DNA of 64,000 nucleotides. Source: Candidatus Obscuribacterales bacterium. Lineage in GTDB: Bacteria > Cyanobacteriota > Vampirovibrionia > Obscuribacterales > Obscuribacteraceae. The notes under the pieces are model-generated. The model saw only the letters and a list, made by a program, of their open reading frames with translations. It had not been told where the DNA came from and ran no database searches. The translations under genes and the position numbers were made by a program. The stretch covers positions 310,001-374,000 of the forward strand of contig JAIEOQ010000003.1 in NCBI GenBank assembly GCA_019750335.1, given 5' to 3'. This document shows, one piece after another, positions 38,751 to 47,828 of the stretch (positions are counted from its first letter, which is position 1; each line of letters begins with the position of its first letter).

Positions 38751-41064
38751 GCGCAAAGCCGTTTATTATGCCGGAGCATGCTTTGCTCTGGCTTTTCTCT
38801 GTTTTTTGCCGTCTTTAAAATGTTTTTTCTTTGCCGATGATTTTCTTTGTTTGGAATATTTAGGCAAAATTTTTAATGGTCAGCCGCAGCTTTTTTTACT
38901 GCGTTTGTTCTCGCCCTGGCAAGATCATAACGTACAGCTTTTATACAGACCGCTAGGTGACGTCAGTCTGGCTTTGGATTATTTGTTTTGGCGCGACAAT
39001 GCTTTCGGTTATCACTTAACCAATGTTTTATTGCATGCCGCAACAAGCGTTTTAGTCTTTTTTCTTTGCCGCAAACTTTTCAAAGACTTGGCAGACAAAA
39101 ACTTACCGTCTTTTTTAGCGGCTGCTTTATTTGCTGCTTATCCGCTGCACATTGAGAATGTGGTTTGGATAGTCGGACGTTTGGATATTTTATGCACTTT
39201 CTTTTTGTTAGCTTCTTTTCTTGCTTTTATTTGCTTTCTTGAATCAAGCAAAACGATCTATTTATTCTCTGGTTTGTTGGGCTTTTGGTTGGCACTTTTA
39301 AGCAAAGAGATGGCTCTAATCCTGCCTTTTCTTCTTGTTGCTTATTTGCTGCTTATAGCCGGCAAATTTCAACTTAAGCCGCTCCTGCCTTTTATGGCAG
39401 TTGCGCTTATCTATATGTTTTTGCGTTGGAGTGTTCTTGGTACATTACTTGGTGGCTATACAGGCATTTTAGGTGAATTGTACAAAGAGACTTTCTTAGG
39501 ACGTTTTTTGGAATTTAAGAAGTACTTTGCCTTGTTCTATCCGATCAATCGTCAGATTATTCCTGCTGAAGGGTTAGGCGATCAGTTATTGCACGCTTTA
39601 TATATTCTTTGCGGTCTTTTTCTTTTAGCTAGATCAGTCATTAATCCATGGTCGACTTTTACAAGCAAACGTTTGTTGTTTGCTCTTGTCTGGATTTTTT
39701 GTACGATGCTGCCGGCGTTGCAAGTGCTTGATTTAACCGGTAATTTGAGCAGCGCTCGTATTTTTTATCTGGCAAGTATCGGTATGTCCATGTTAATCGT
39801 CTCTGCTCTTTATCCATTTGCTTCAACTAAGTTCTTTATGAGAACTACGGCTTGCACTTTGCTGTCCTGCTTGATCCTGCTTTTTTCTTTGGTCACTCTT
39901 CGTTGCCAGGAGCCGTGGTTGCATGTTTCGACCATGATCAAAAATTTGCAAAGCACTCTAATTGAGCAGGTACAAAAGTTGCCTGCCGATAAAAAACTTT
40001 TGCTTTTAAATTTAGCGACTACTTATAAAGGCGTGCATATTTTTTATGAATTTGCTGAGCTGAAAACACTGATATCTCAGCCTTTCTTTGCTGAAAATTA
40101 TGGCAACAAATTGGCTACGGTTTCTTGGTTCTCTACTGATAACAGCTTGAATTTGACTGCTTTTGAAAATGAGCATTACAACCATGAAATAAGACGTATA
40201 CATTGGATTGAAAAGCCTGAATTGCAAAAGATTTCTACACTTCAATCAAAGAGTGAAGTTGCTGCAATGCCTAAATGCTCCTGGAAAAAAATTGCTTCCA
40301 AAAACAACAACCATGATTATCTTGTTTCTCTCAAGCGTCAGATAGAGCCAAGCTCAATTGCTTTTGTTGAAATTGAGCTTGCTTCAAGCAGCAAAGATTT
40401 TGCTCAATTGCCTCAAGATCTTGTTTTTGAATATGGCGATGCAAAAGGTAACTGGAAAACTATCGAAAGACGGATTCAAAAAGAGTATCAAGATAAGCGC
40501 AAAGTCTATGTTTTGCCCTTGAGCGAACATTTAGACTGGAACTTAAGCGGCAAATGCCGCCCTTTTGTTTTGCGTCTTGCCGAAGACGAGCATAAGCCCT
40601 TTGAACTCGTATCGGTAAAGCTTTACGGGCACGATTGCTATCCTAAGTTAACTGCTGCAGCGACAACAATTGATGTTGGCGATGACGGAATCTGTCGGCT
40701 TAGAAACAATGTATCCGGTGATTTGTTTTATGACGCTCGGCGAGTACCCGGAGCCGCCAACGTTATTTTGGAAATTTCCAAACCACGTTATCTGTTTGGC
40801 TTTTTCAGTAATTCTGCGCGCAACACACAAGATGTTCGCTATGCCGGAAGCCGCTTTTTGCTCTCCGGTAATCATGGACGTTTTGCTTTTAGCAGAGCGC
40901 TCTTTCCGCAATCGGCTCGTTATCAGATACATGTATGTGCTGCTGACAGCAAAGGTCAATCTTTAGGACGATTCTCCGACCCGCTGACTTTTGAAATAGT
41001 CAGCGCTCAAGGTGTTTGGATCGGCGGCTGGCTTAACCGCTTATTTATGTCGCCTAAAAACTGA
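38719..41064 (+). CDS. Multi-TM GT-C-like (TMTC/PMT-type) membrane protein with beta-rich C-terminal region
   Basis: YRPLGDVSLALDYLFWRDNAFGYHLTNVLLHAATSVLVFFLCRKLF, AAYPLHIENVVWIVGRLDILCTFFLLASFLAF, LLSKEMALILPFLLVAYLL; ORF begins 38695, overlapping the kinase gene. Confidence 0.65.
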   Translation: MKHLKSVIAAERKAVYYAGACFALAFLCFLPSLKCFFFADDFLCLEYLGKIFNGQPQLFLLRLFSPWQDHNVQLLYRPLGDVSLALDYLFWRDNAFGYHLTNVLLHAATSVLVFFLCRKLFKDLADKNLPSFLAAALFAAYPLHIENVVWIVGRLDILCTFFLLASFLAFICFLESSKTIYLFSGLLGFWLALLSKEMALILPFLLVAYLLLIAGKFQLKPLLPFMAVALIYMFLRWSVLGTLLGGYTGILGELYKETFLGRFLEFKKYFALFYPINRQIIPAEGLGDQLLHALYILCGLFLLARSVINPWSTFTSKRLLFALVWIFCTMLPALQVLDLTGNLSSARIFYLASIGMSMLIVSALYPFASTKFFMRTTACTLLSCLILLFSLVTLRCQEPWLHVSTMIKNLQSTLIEQVQKLPADKKLLLLNLATTYKGVHIFYEFAELKTLISQPFFAENYGNKLATVSWFSTDNSLNLTAFENEHYNHEIRRIHWIEKPELQKISTLQSKSEVAAMPKCSWKKIASKNNNHDYLVSLKRQIEPSSIAFVEIELASSSKDFAQLPQDLVFEYGDAKGNWKTIERRIQKEYQDKRKVYVLPLSEHLDWNLSGKCRPFVLRLAEDEHKPFELVSVKLYGHDCYPKLTAAATTIDVGDDGICRLRNNVSGDLFYDARRVPGAANVILEISKPRYLFGFFSNSARNTQDVRYAGSRFLLSGNHGRFAFSRALFPQSARYQIHVCAADSKGQSLGRFSDPLTFEIVSAQGVWIGGWLNRLFMSPKN

Positions 41065-41068
41065 CAGC

Positions 41069-42796
41069 TTATCGTGAAGGAGCCTTTACTGCTTCATTGC
41101 CTGAAGACGGTAGCTGCATATTAACCTTTCCGGTTACCGCAGCTTCTTTTGTCGTTGTCGCTGTTGCTGCCGCCGGTGCTTTTGCCGCTGCTGGAGGAGG
41201 AGAAGGAGGTGTTGGTGCTGGCGGAGCCGGAGGTGTTGGTGGTGGCGGAGCCGGAGGTGCTGGCGGAGCCGGAGGTGTTGGTGGTGTGCTGGAATTTTGA
41301 ATTCTTGTATTTAGAGCATCGATCTGCCCAGGGTCAATGACATTGGCTTCCATGCTGGCTAATATGGCAAGAACAGCGCTGCCTTTAGTTAGTTGGCCGG
41401 TTAGTAGACTCTGTGACCAATATAGAATCTCGGATGGTGAAGGACTTCTACCGGCGAGATTCTGATATACCGAAGCAACAAAGTTGGCAGTACTACTACT
41501 TGTCTCGTTGGGCGCTAGAGAATCAACGAGAGATTTCACTGCGGCGTTTGTGTTGTATATATTACTGAGACTAGCTGCATTAGTAGCAAGACCAGTTTGA
41601 TCAGCAGCAGCTAGTGCTGCTGTCATATTGGCTAAAGCTGTCGCATCCGGTGCCGTACCGTAGATGCCGTAGTAGAGCTGAGAAAGAACCGGTTGATAGG
41701 GCACCTGTGCCGGTGTTAATGGTGGTGTCATTGGAGCCGGGGCAGGCGGCGGTGGTGGAGTTGGCGCTGTAGGAGGAGCAGGTGGCGGCGGCGGTGCCGG
41801 AGGAGGAGATGGCGGCGCTGGAGGTGGAGGAGGAGGCGGCGGCGGTGTCGCGCTTCTCTCCAATTCGCTACCGGAGCTGGATTCAGATGATCCAGGTGTG
41901 TAGCCCCAAGTACCGTTCACTTGGTTAAGTACGGCAGCCATTTTTGATACGTCAGCGAGGATACGCTTATCCTTGCTGTCCGAATCATTTTGACTGAGAT
42001 CGCCAAGCAAATCGCTGTTTTTCAGCGCGCTTTCTACTGAAATTTGGCTGATAGCCATATTTTTGCCTTCAATAAGTTCCGGCTGACGACGGGTCAGACC
42101 GTCGCTGGGAGCAAGTTCTGATTGAGTTAAAGGATGGTCGGCGACAACAAACTCATAACCTGGTTTTAAGGAAACGGTTGTCGGTGGTTCTCCCGGCAAA
42201 GAAATCAAACATGTTTGCCCGAGACCATCTAGATTTGTTACTCGTAAAACACCATCTTTATAAGTAATCAGAACATCTGAATTGGAGCAGACAGCAACCT
42301 GACCAAGAGGAGTATCAATCAAGCCTGTTTCTGAAGGTTTTTTGACACTGACAAGCAAAGTACCGCTTGTTAGTTTTGCGGCATAAGGCGATGTTTTTTC
42401 ATAAGTTGTATTGTCGCCTTCTTTGATTACCAGGAAGTCAGTCGATCCCTTTAGATCTTCTGATTTCGGAAAACCGTTTGAAGGTATAGTAACCAGTCCC
42501 TGTGATGGGCTTGGACCAGGGGTGTTTACCATATGAAGCGGATCGGTAGTTTGGGTTACGTCCGTCGGTACGACAATCGGCGGACTGAAAGGTCCCGAGG
42601 GCGGTGGCGGCGGTGGAATAAAAGGAGGCGGCGGCGGTGGTGTGTACACCGGTGGAGGCGGTGGTGGAACAATTATGTACTGCCCGTTTGCCGTAAGCTG
42701 CGGGTAAAGCAAGCCCACACCAATCAGTGAGAGCGCGCACATACTCATCAGTATGCCTGTATATGTTTTACCGTCTGCCGAATGTCCTGGTTGCAT
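41069..42796 (-). CDS. Secreted FecR-domain protein with three proline-rich tracts and a DUF4214-like domain
   Basis: KTSPYAAKLTSGTLLVSVKKPSETGLIDTPLGQVAVCSNSDVLITYKDGVLRVTNLDG (FecR-like); YYGIYGTAPDATALANM...FVASVYQNLAGRSPSPSEILYWSQSLLTGQLTKGSAVLAIL (DUF4214-like); poly-Pro tracts. Confidence 0.72.
   Translation of the reverse strand: MQPGHSADGKTYTGILMSMCALSLIGVGLLYPQLTANGQYIIVPPPPPPVYTPPPPPPFIPPPPPPSGPFSPPIVVPTDVTQTTDPLHMVNTPGPSPSQGLVTIPSNGFPKSEDLKGSTDFLVIKEGDNTTYEKTSPYAAKLTSGTLLVSVKKPSETGLIDTPLGQVAVCSNSDVLITYKDGVLRVTNLDGLGQTCLISLPGEPPTTVSLKPGYEFVVADHPLTQSELAPSDGLTRRQPELIEGKNMAISQISVESALKNSDLLGDLSQNDSDSKDKRILADVSKMAAVLNQVNGTWGYTPGSSESSSGSELERSATPPPPPPPPPAPPSPPPAPPPPPAPPTAPTPPPPPAPAPMTPPLTPAQVPYQPVLSQLYYGIYGTAPDATALANMTAALAAADQTGLATNAASLSNIYNTNAAVKSLVDSLAPNETSSSTANFVASVYQNLAGRSPSPSEILYWSQSLLTGQLTKGSAVLAILASMEANVIDPGQIDALNTRIQNSSTPPTPPAPPAPPAPPPPTPPAPPAPTPPSPPPAAAKAPAAATATTTKEAAVTGKVNMQLPSSGNEAVKAPSR
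41160..41290. repeat. Imperfect tandem repeats encoding P/A-rich tract
   Basis: Recurring ggcggagccggaggtg(t/c)tggtggt units on the + strand. Confidence 0.75.
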
Positions 42797-42831
42797 TTAG
42801 ATTCCGCCCATGCCTGAGAACAAAATATCCA

Positions 42832-42957
42832 CTCATATGGTAAGCCTTTTAGGAGGATTTTGATGTCTTTTTGAGTCATATTGAAGGACATTTTCATAAA
42901 GTCCAGCATTTGCTTGTTGACAAATTATTTGCCCGCTAAATTGTCCTACCATATGAG
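42832..42957. promoter_or_regulatory. Inverted repeat flanking the divergent FecR-like/CHAT intergenic region
   Basis: ctcatatggta (42832-42842) and taccatatgag (42947-42957): exact 11-bp reverse complements, 104-nt spacer. Confidence 0.45.
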
Positions 42958-42974
42958 CGTTTCCATTATTTTGA

Positions 42975-45900
42975 GTGCTTATCTTGAAAAGTTCTTTTCT
43001 GCTTGCCGGCTTATTAACTCTCTCCTTGCAACTGCTTGCTTTTGCTCAATTAGAGAATCTGCGCCCGCCGTTTTCCACCAATGCTGAAATTCGCAGACAA
43101 GAGGAAGAGCTTGAACGTAAGCTGAAAAAGTCCACACCAGTCGAGCAGTCTGATGCTTTATACGAAACAGGCAAAGCGGCTTTTGAAGGCAAAGAATATG
43201 ACCGTGCTCTTTACTACATGAAAGAGTCTCTTGCTCTGGATGCCAAACTTAAACGTCCGGAATATGAAGTGAAAACTCGTGTTGCCATGGCGATTATTTA
43301 TGCTCTTAAGCAAGACAACAAAGCTGCCCTCGATCAATATAAAGAAGCCTTGAACACGGCTGAAGCAAACAAACTCGATGATTTCGTTCAGATAATCACT
43401 GACAGTTTAGGCACACTGGCTTTACGCCTTTCTTTGTTAGATGAAGCCGAGTCCTATTACAAAAAAGCTTATGCACTGGGAGTTTTACATAAAAACAAAG
43501 ATACACAAATAAACTCGCTTATCAATCAAGCCACTGTAATGCGTAAACGCAAAAAAATTGCTGAAGCAAAAGAGCTCCTCGGACAAGCTGTAGTTATAGC
43601 CGGTAAAGGAAAAAATAGTGAGAATGCCGGTGCCGTTCTTTTAAATCTGGCTCGTGTTCAACATGATCTCGGTGAGTTTTCCGAATGCGAGGATACTTAT
43701 ACAAAAGCAGTTGCGGCCTTAAAAGCGGAAGGCAATCATGAGCAGGCAGCGTCTGCCAGCTGGGGATTGGCTGAAACTTTATATGACAGGCATAGGCTCT
43801 CTCAAGCTAAAGCTGCTTTTTTGCAAGCAAAAGCGCTTTTAGATGTTAATGCACCGCTTGGGTTGTTTGGACCGATTCTGCTTGGCTTAGGCGCTATTGA
43901 AGCTGATCTCGGTAATTTCGATTCGGCAGTTGAGTATCATAAACAAGCACTTGTTCTTGCGGTTGCTGCAAAAAACAAGATTGCTGAAATGCAATGTATT
44001 TTGCAATTGGGTTCCGATTATCTTTTAAGAGGCAATCCGGAAACCGGTCTGGAACAGCTGCTTTCCGGCGAAAGCTTACTTGAGCAAAAACCGGCTAATG
44101 CGGCAAGTCGCGCTACTTTGTTCATGGCGATTGGACGTTGCTATAAAGTACTCGGACAGTTTGAGCAAGCGCAAAAGTACTATGATTCGGCTTTGAAGCT
44201 TTTTCAGGACGCAGGGGATCAAGTCGGTCAGGCTCTGGCTTTGAATAGTATGGCTGTGCTCAGTCTTGATAATCAAAACCAAGCTTTGTTTGAACGTTAT
44301 TACAAACAAGCAAAAGAGATTTATGCCTCTCTTAATAACAAGCGCGATCTGGCTATTCTCGATTATAACTATGCCCAGTTTCTGCTCACACAAAAACGTT
44401 TTAAGGAGGCAATTGAGCTCTATAACCAAGCGCTTGGACGCTTGAAAGAGACCGAGGATGTTTATTTGCAAAGCATGGTTTTGTCCGGTCTTGGGCTGGC
44501 GGAGCTTTTAAGCGAGAATACGCAAGCTGCCATTGCTGCTTACACTCAGTCTTTGAAAATTGCCGAACAATCAGGTTCGATTGAAGCGCAATGGGATGCC
44601 AATTTAGGCTTGGGTAAATGTTATAAAAAGCAAGGACAGAACGATCCGGCTCTTTTGCATTTGAAAAAAGCTGTAGATCTGGTTGAAGCTGAACGAGCGC
44701 AACTGACTCGTGATTCTTTTAAGACCTACAACTTGGATTTACGCAACGATTGTTTCTCCGAGCTTATTGATTTGTATGCCAAACTAAATCGTCCTTATGA
44801 AGCGCTTGAAATAGCGGAAAAAGGACGAGCGCGCGCTTTTCTTGATATGCTCGCCAGCCGCAAATCAGGTGGTCAGATAATCGAGACTTTTCAGCCTGTT
44901 TCTAACAACTCTTCGAATATCACTAAATCAACTCCGGTAGAAAGCGGAACACGTGCCGTCGGCGTGATCCGCAAAAACGGTCAGATCAATGTGGCAACGT
45001 CCATTAGCCCGGTAAACGTTAATGCGCCTGATATTGAAGAGATCAAAAATCTGGTTCGCAAAAGCAACTCTTATGTAGTTGAGTATTATTTGCTGCCGGA
45101 TAAAGTGATGGTTTGGCTTATTGATCCTCAAGCCAATATTCGTCTGTTGCCACCGATTATGCTGAGCAAACAGCAAGTCGGTGAAAAAGTCACTCTTGCT
45201 TATGAGGCTGTGATTCATGCTTATAAACAAGGTGAAAATCTAGGGGCTGTAAATCAAAGACGTTACGAACATCTACAAGAGCTTTATCGCTTGTTCATTC
45301 AGCCTTGTGCCGAATATTTGCCTAAAGATACAAAATCCGTTGTTACGATTGTGCCTCACGGACCGATGTTCTTGATTCCTTTTGCTGCTCTGGTCGATGC
45401 CGACGGCAGTTTTTTGGTGGAAAAACATACATTGTCTTATATACCGGCTATCGGTGTGTTTCGGACAACACAAAAATTAGCTGATTCGGCTTCAAGTACA
45501 AAAAAATCTCTGCTTGCTTTCGGCAATCCGATTACAAAAGCAATTTCGTTTTTGGGCGCCTTACCTTATGCTGAAAAAGAAGTGAAAGAGATAGCCCAAA
45601 TATTTGGTCCGCAAAACTCGCTTGTAAAAATCGGTCAGGAAGCCGATAAAAAAACATTTTGCGATCTCTCTTCTCAATATAGCGATATTCATTTAGCTAC
45701 TCATGGCTTAATCGACGAAGAGAATCCGATGCAATCGTCTTTAGTTTTGGCCCCTACGGCTTATGACGACGGACTGTTGAGCGTAAAAGACATACTTTCA
45801 CTAAAAGAGTTGAAGGCACGATTAGTTGCCTTGTCCGCTTGCCAGACCGGGCGCGGCAAAATAACCGGTGACGGGGTTGTCGGTCTTTCGCGGGCTTTTA

Positions 45901-46142
45901 TTATCGCCGGTGCGCCGTCGGTTTTAGTCAGCCAATGGAATGTGGATGATATCGTCACTGAGTATCAAATGAAGCACTTCTATAAGACTTATCTTTCAGG
46001 CAGCAGTAAATGTCATTCTTTGCGCGAAGCGCAACTGGCGACAATTCAATTTTTGGAAGGTGGCGGCACACGCAAAACCGGCGGTGCAAGAGCAAACCCG
46101 AAATATTGGGGCGCTTTCCAGCTTATTGGTGAAGCTCAATAA
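42975..46142 (+). CDS. TPR-repeat protein with C-terminal CHAT (caspase-like) protease domain, signal peptide
   Basis: N-terminal LKSSFLLAGLLTLSLQLLAFAQ; many TPRs (ALYYMKESLALDAKL, AESYYKKAYALG, AQKYYDSALKLFQDAG); CHAT: HLATHGLIDEENPMQSSLVLAP, ARLVALSACQTGRGKITGDGVVGLSRAFIIAGAPSVLVSQWNVDD. Confidence 0.93.
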   Translation: MLILKSSFLLAGLLTLSLQLLAFAQLENLRPPFSTNAEIRRQEEELERKLKKSTPVEQSDALYETGKAAFEGKEYDRALYYMKESLALDAKLKRPEYEVKTRVAMAIIYALKQDNKAALDQYKEALNTAEANKLDDFVQIITDSLGTLALRLSLLDEAESYYKKAYALGVLHKNKDTQINSLINQATVMRKRKKIAEAKELLGQAVVIAGKGKNSENAGAVLLNLARVQHDLGEFSECEDTYTKAVAALKAEGNHEQAASASWGLAETLYDRHRLSQAKAAFLQAKALLDVNAPLGLFGPILLGLGAIEADLGNFDSAVEYHKQALVLAVAAKNKIAEMQCILQLGSDYLLRGNPETGLEQLLSGESLLEQKPANAASRATLFMAIGRCYKVLGQFEQAQKYYDSALKLFQDAGDQVGQALALNSMAVLSLDNQNQALFERYYKQAKEIYASLNNKRDLAILDYNYAQFLLTQKRFKEAIELYNQALGRLKETEDVYLQSMVLSGLGLAELLSENTQAAIAAYTQSLKIAEQSGSIEAQWDANLGLGKCYKKQGQNDPALLHLKKAVDLVEAERAQLTRDSFKTYNLDLRNDCFSELIDLYAKLNRPYEALEIAEKGRARAFLDMLASRKSGGQIIETFQPVSNNSSNITKSTPVESGTRAVGVIRKNGQINVATSISPVNVNAPDIEEIKNLVRKSNSYVVEYYLLPDKVMVWLIDPQANIRLLPPIMLSKQQVGEKVTLAYEAVIHAYKQGENLGAVNQRRYEHLQELYRLFIQPCAEYLPKDTKSVVTIVPHGPMFLIPFAALVDADGSFLVEKHTLSYIPAIGVFRTTQKLADSASSTKKSLLAFGNPITKAISFLGALPYAEKEVKEIAQIFGPQNSLVKIGQEADKKTFCDLSSQYSDIHLATHGLIDEENPMQSSLVLAPTAYDDGLLSVKDILSLKELKARLVALSACQTGRGKITGDGVVGLSRAFIIAGAPSVLVSQWNVDDIVTEYQMKHFYKTYLSGSSKCHSLREAQLATIQFLEGGGTRKTGGARANPKYWGAFQLIGEAQ

Positions 46143-46144
46143 GT

Positions 46145-47281
46145 TTAAGCGCGTCTGTTGAGCTTCAAGGGGAAGATCGGCGGCTTGGCGAACTCCAGTC
46201 TCAGCCCGCCGAAAACACGGACGTTGACGCCGGCAAAGCCGGTTGCTTGGTTGGCGCCGATATTGAAAATCGGCTCTGTCCGGAAGAATGCCACCATCGG
46301 CAGTACCGGGTGGATTTTGCGGGCGGCTTCCAGAGTTACAACAAAAACCTGGTTGTTCGGTCCGAAGCGCAAAGTGCGGTTGCCGAAGTTAGTGATGAAA
46401 GTGTTGTCGGCAAGAAAAGTCCATTTAGGCGTGCGCTTAACGGCGCCGAATGAATAAAATTGATCGCCTTCTTGAAACTTGCCAAGCACGTTGCGGAATC
46501 TGATCTGTCCTAAAACCCCGCCATATATCGCCGTGTTTCTACCCACCCGACGTACAACTTGAATGGAGGGCAGCAAGTCATTTAAAGCTTGCGAGCGACT
46601 CAGCAGTAGCTCCCTGGCAAAGAAGCTTGCCGTAACCGTGGTTTTCGGTCCGACATAAAGGTCGCGGTCTATACGAAAACCGATTGAATGAATATTGCGG
46701 CTTAAAAAATGCGAATTGCGCGTATATTGGTCGCGTAAGAAGAAATAGTTAGACGAGACTCTTGTTCTTGGATTGAGAGCATAGCCGACAGTGATATTCG
46801 GCAGTACTCTGTAAATCATATCGGCGCGGTTGCGCGTCAGCGTTTGCAGAACGTTTGTTTCTATGCGCAGGCTATTTTCGCAAGTTCCAGTCACAAAAAG
46901 CTTACTTGGCAGTTTGTAAAAAATGCCGGTTTTGAAGCCCTCTATACGGCTAATGGCAGTTGTTCTTTCCGGTAGTCGTACCGGCGCTAAATCAACTGTC
47001 GACCCGCTTGAATTTAAGGCGGCCGCTTGGGCGATAAATTTGGATTCTTGGTCCGGCTCGTTATCGTCAGCTGTTTCTTGTGAACTAGCCGAATCAATAC
47101 TTGTGCGCAGCGGACTTACGGCATCAATGCTTGTATTGCTTGCCGATATATTTATCGGACTAAGTTCCGGTCCGGCAAGAGCATTATTTGAAGCTCCGGC
47201 TGCATAAAGCAAAGATATTGCCAGGGCAACTTGCGCCGGTTTAGCGGCAAAATAGTTTGCAAATATGCTGGAGGGATTCAA
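46145..47281 (-). CDS. Predicted outer-membrane beta-barrel-type protein
   Basis: Signal peptide-like N-terminus; C-terminal alternating beta-rich strands (ADMIYRVLPNITVGYALNPRTRVSSNYFFLRDQYTRNSHFLSRNIHSIGFRIDRDLYVG). Confidence 0.55.
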   Translation of the reverse strand: MNPSSIFANYFAAKPAQVALAISLLYAAGASNNALAGPELSPINISASNTSIDAVSPLRTSIDSASSQETADDNEPDQESKFIAQAAALNSSGSTVDLAPVRLPERTTAISRIEGFKTGIFYKLPSKLFVTGTCENSLRIETNVLQTLTRNRADMIYRVLPNITVGYALNPRTRVSSNYFFLRDQYTRNSHFLSRNIHSIGFRIDRDLYVGPKTTVTASFFARELLLSRSQALNDLLPSIQVVRRVGRNTAIYGGVLGQIRFRNVLGKFQEGDQFYSFGAVKRTPKWTFLADNTFITNFGNRTLRFGPNNQVFVVTLEAARKIHPVLPMVAFFRTEPIFNIGANQATGFAGVNVRVFGGLRLEFAKPPIFPLKLNRRA

Positions 47282-47406
47282 TGGTAATCACTGCAATAAA
47301 ACTGATCTTGAAAATTATAACTTGGGGTGTCAACTATTGATCTCATCTTGGCAATGCGCAAGATGATAATATGGCAATGTGCTTGCCACCACAACTGGTG
47401 ATAGAT

Positions 47407-47787
47407 ATGTCCGAAAAAGTTTCACACAGAGACCCGGCGATTCGTATCGTACTTTTGCCCCGGGACACCAACGCCAACGGGACTATATTCGGCGGGATTA
47501 TTCTTAGCCATATCGACTTAGCCGGTGCTGTGGAAGTACGCAAACACACAAATCAAAGAATAGTCACGGTTGCCATGAAGGAAGTGATCTTCAAAGAACC
47601 GGTTTTTGTCGGTGAAGTGGTGAGCTTTTATACCGAGACGATTCGTACCGGCAGAACTTCAGTTACAGTTAAAGTTGATGTTGAAGCTGACCGTAATGGG
47701 CATCCAGTCAAAGTTACAGAGGCTGAACTTACTTTTGTAGCTGTAGATGAGCAGGGCAAGCCTACAGAAGTTAAACGTATAAATTAA
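47407..47787 (+). CDS. Acyl-CoA thioesterase (hotdog fold, YciA-like)
   Basis: VLLPRDTNANGTIFGGIILSHIDLAGAVEVRKHTNQRIVTVAMKEVIFKEPVFVGEVVSFYTE. Confidence 0.88.
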   Translation: MSEKVSHRDPAIRIVLLPRDTNANGTIFGGIILSHIDLAGAVEVRKHTNQRIVTVAMKEVIFKEPVFVGEVVSFYTETIRTGRTSVTVKVDVEADRNGHPVKVTEAELTFVAVDEQGKPTEVKRIN

Positions 47788-47828
47788 ACAAAGCGATATC
47801 ATATTGACCGTAGTGAAAAGGTCTTGTC

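Noticed and set aside
41097-41340. Gly/Ala- and Leu-rich plus-strand ORFs
   Set aside because: Antisense products of the proline-rich repeat tract of the FecR-like gene.
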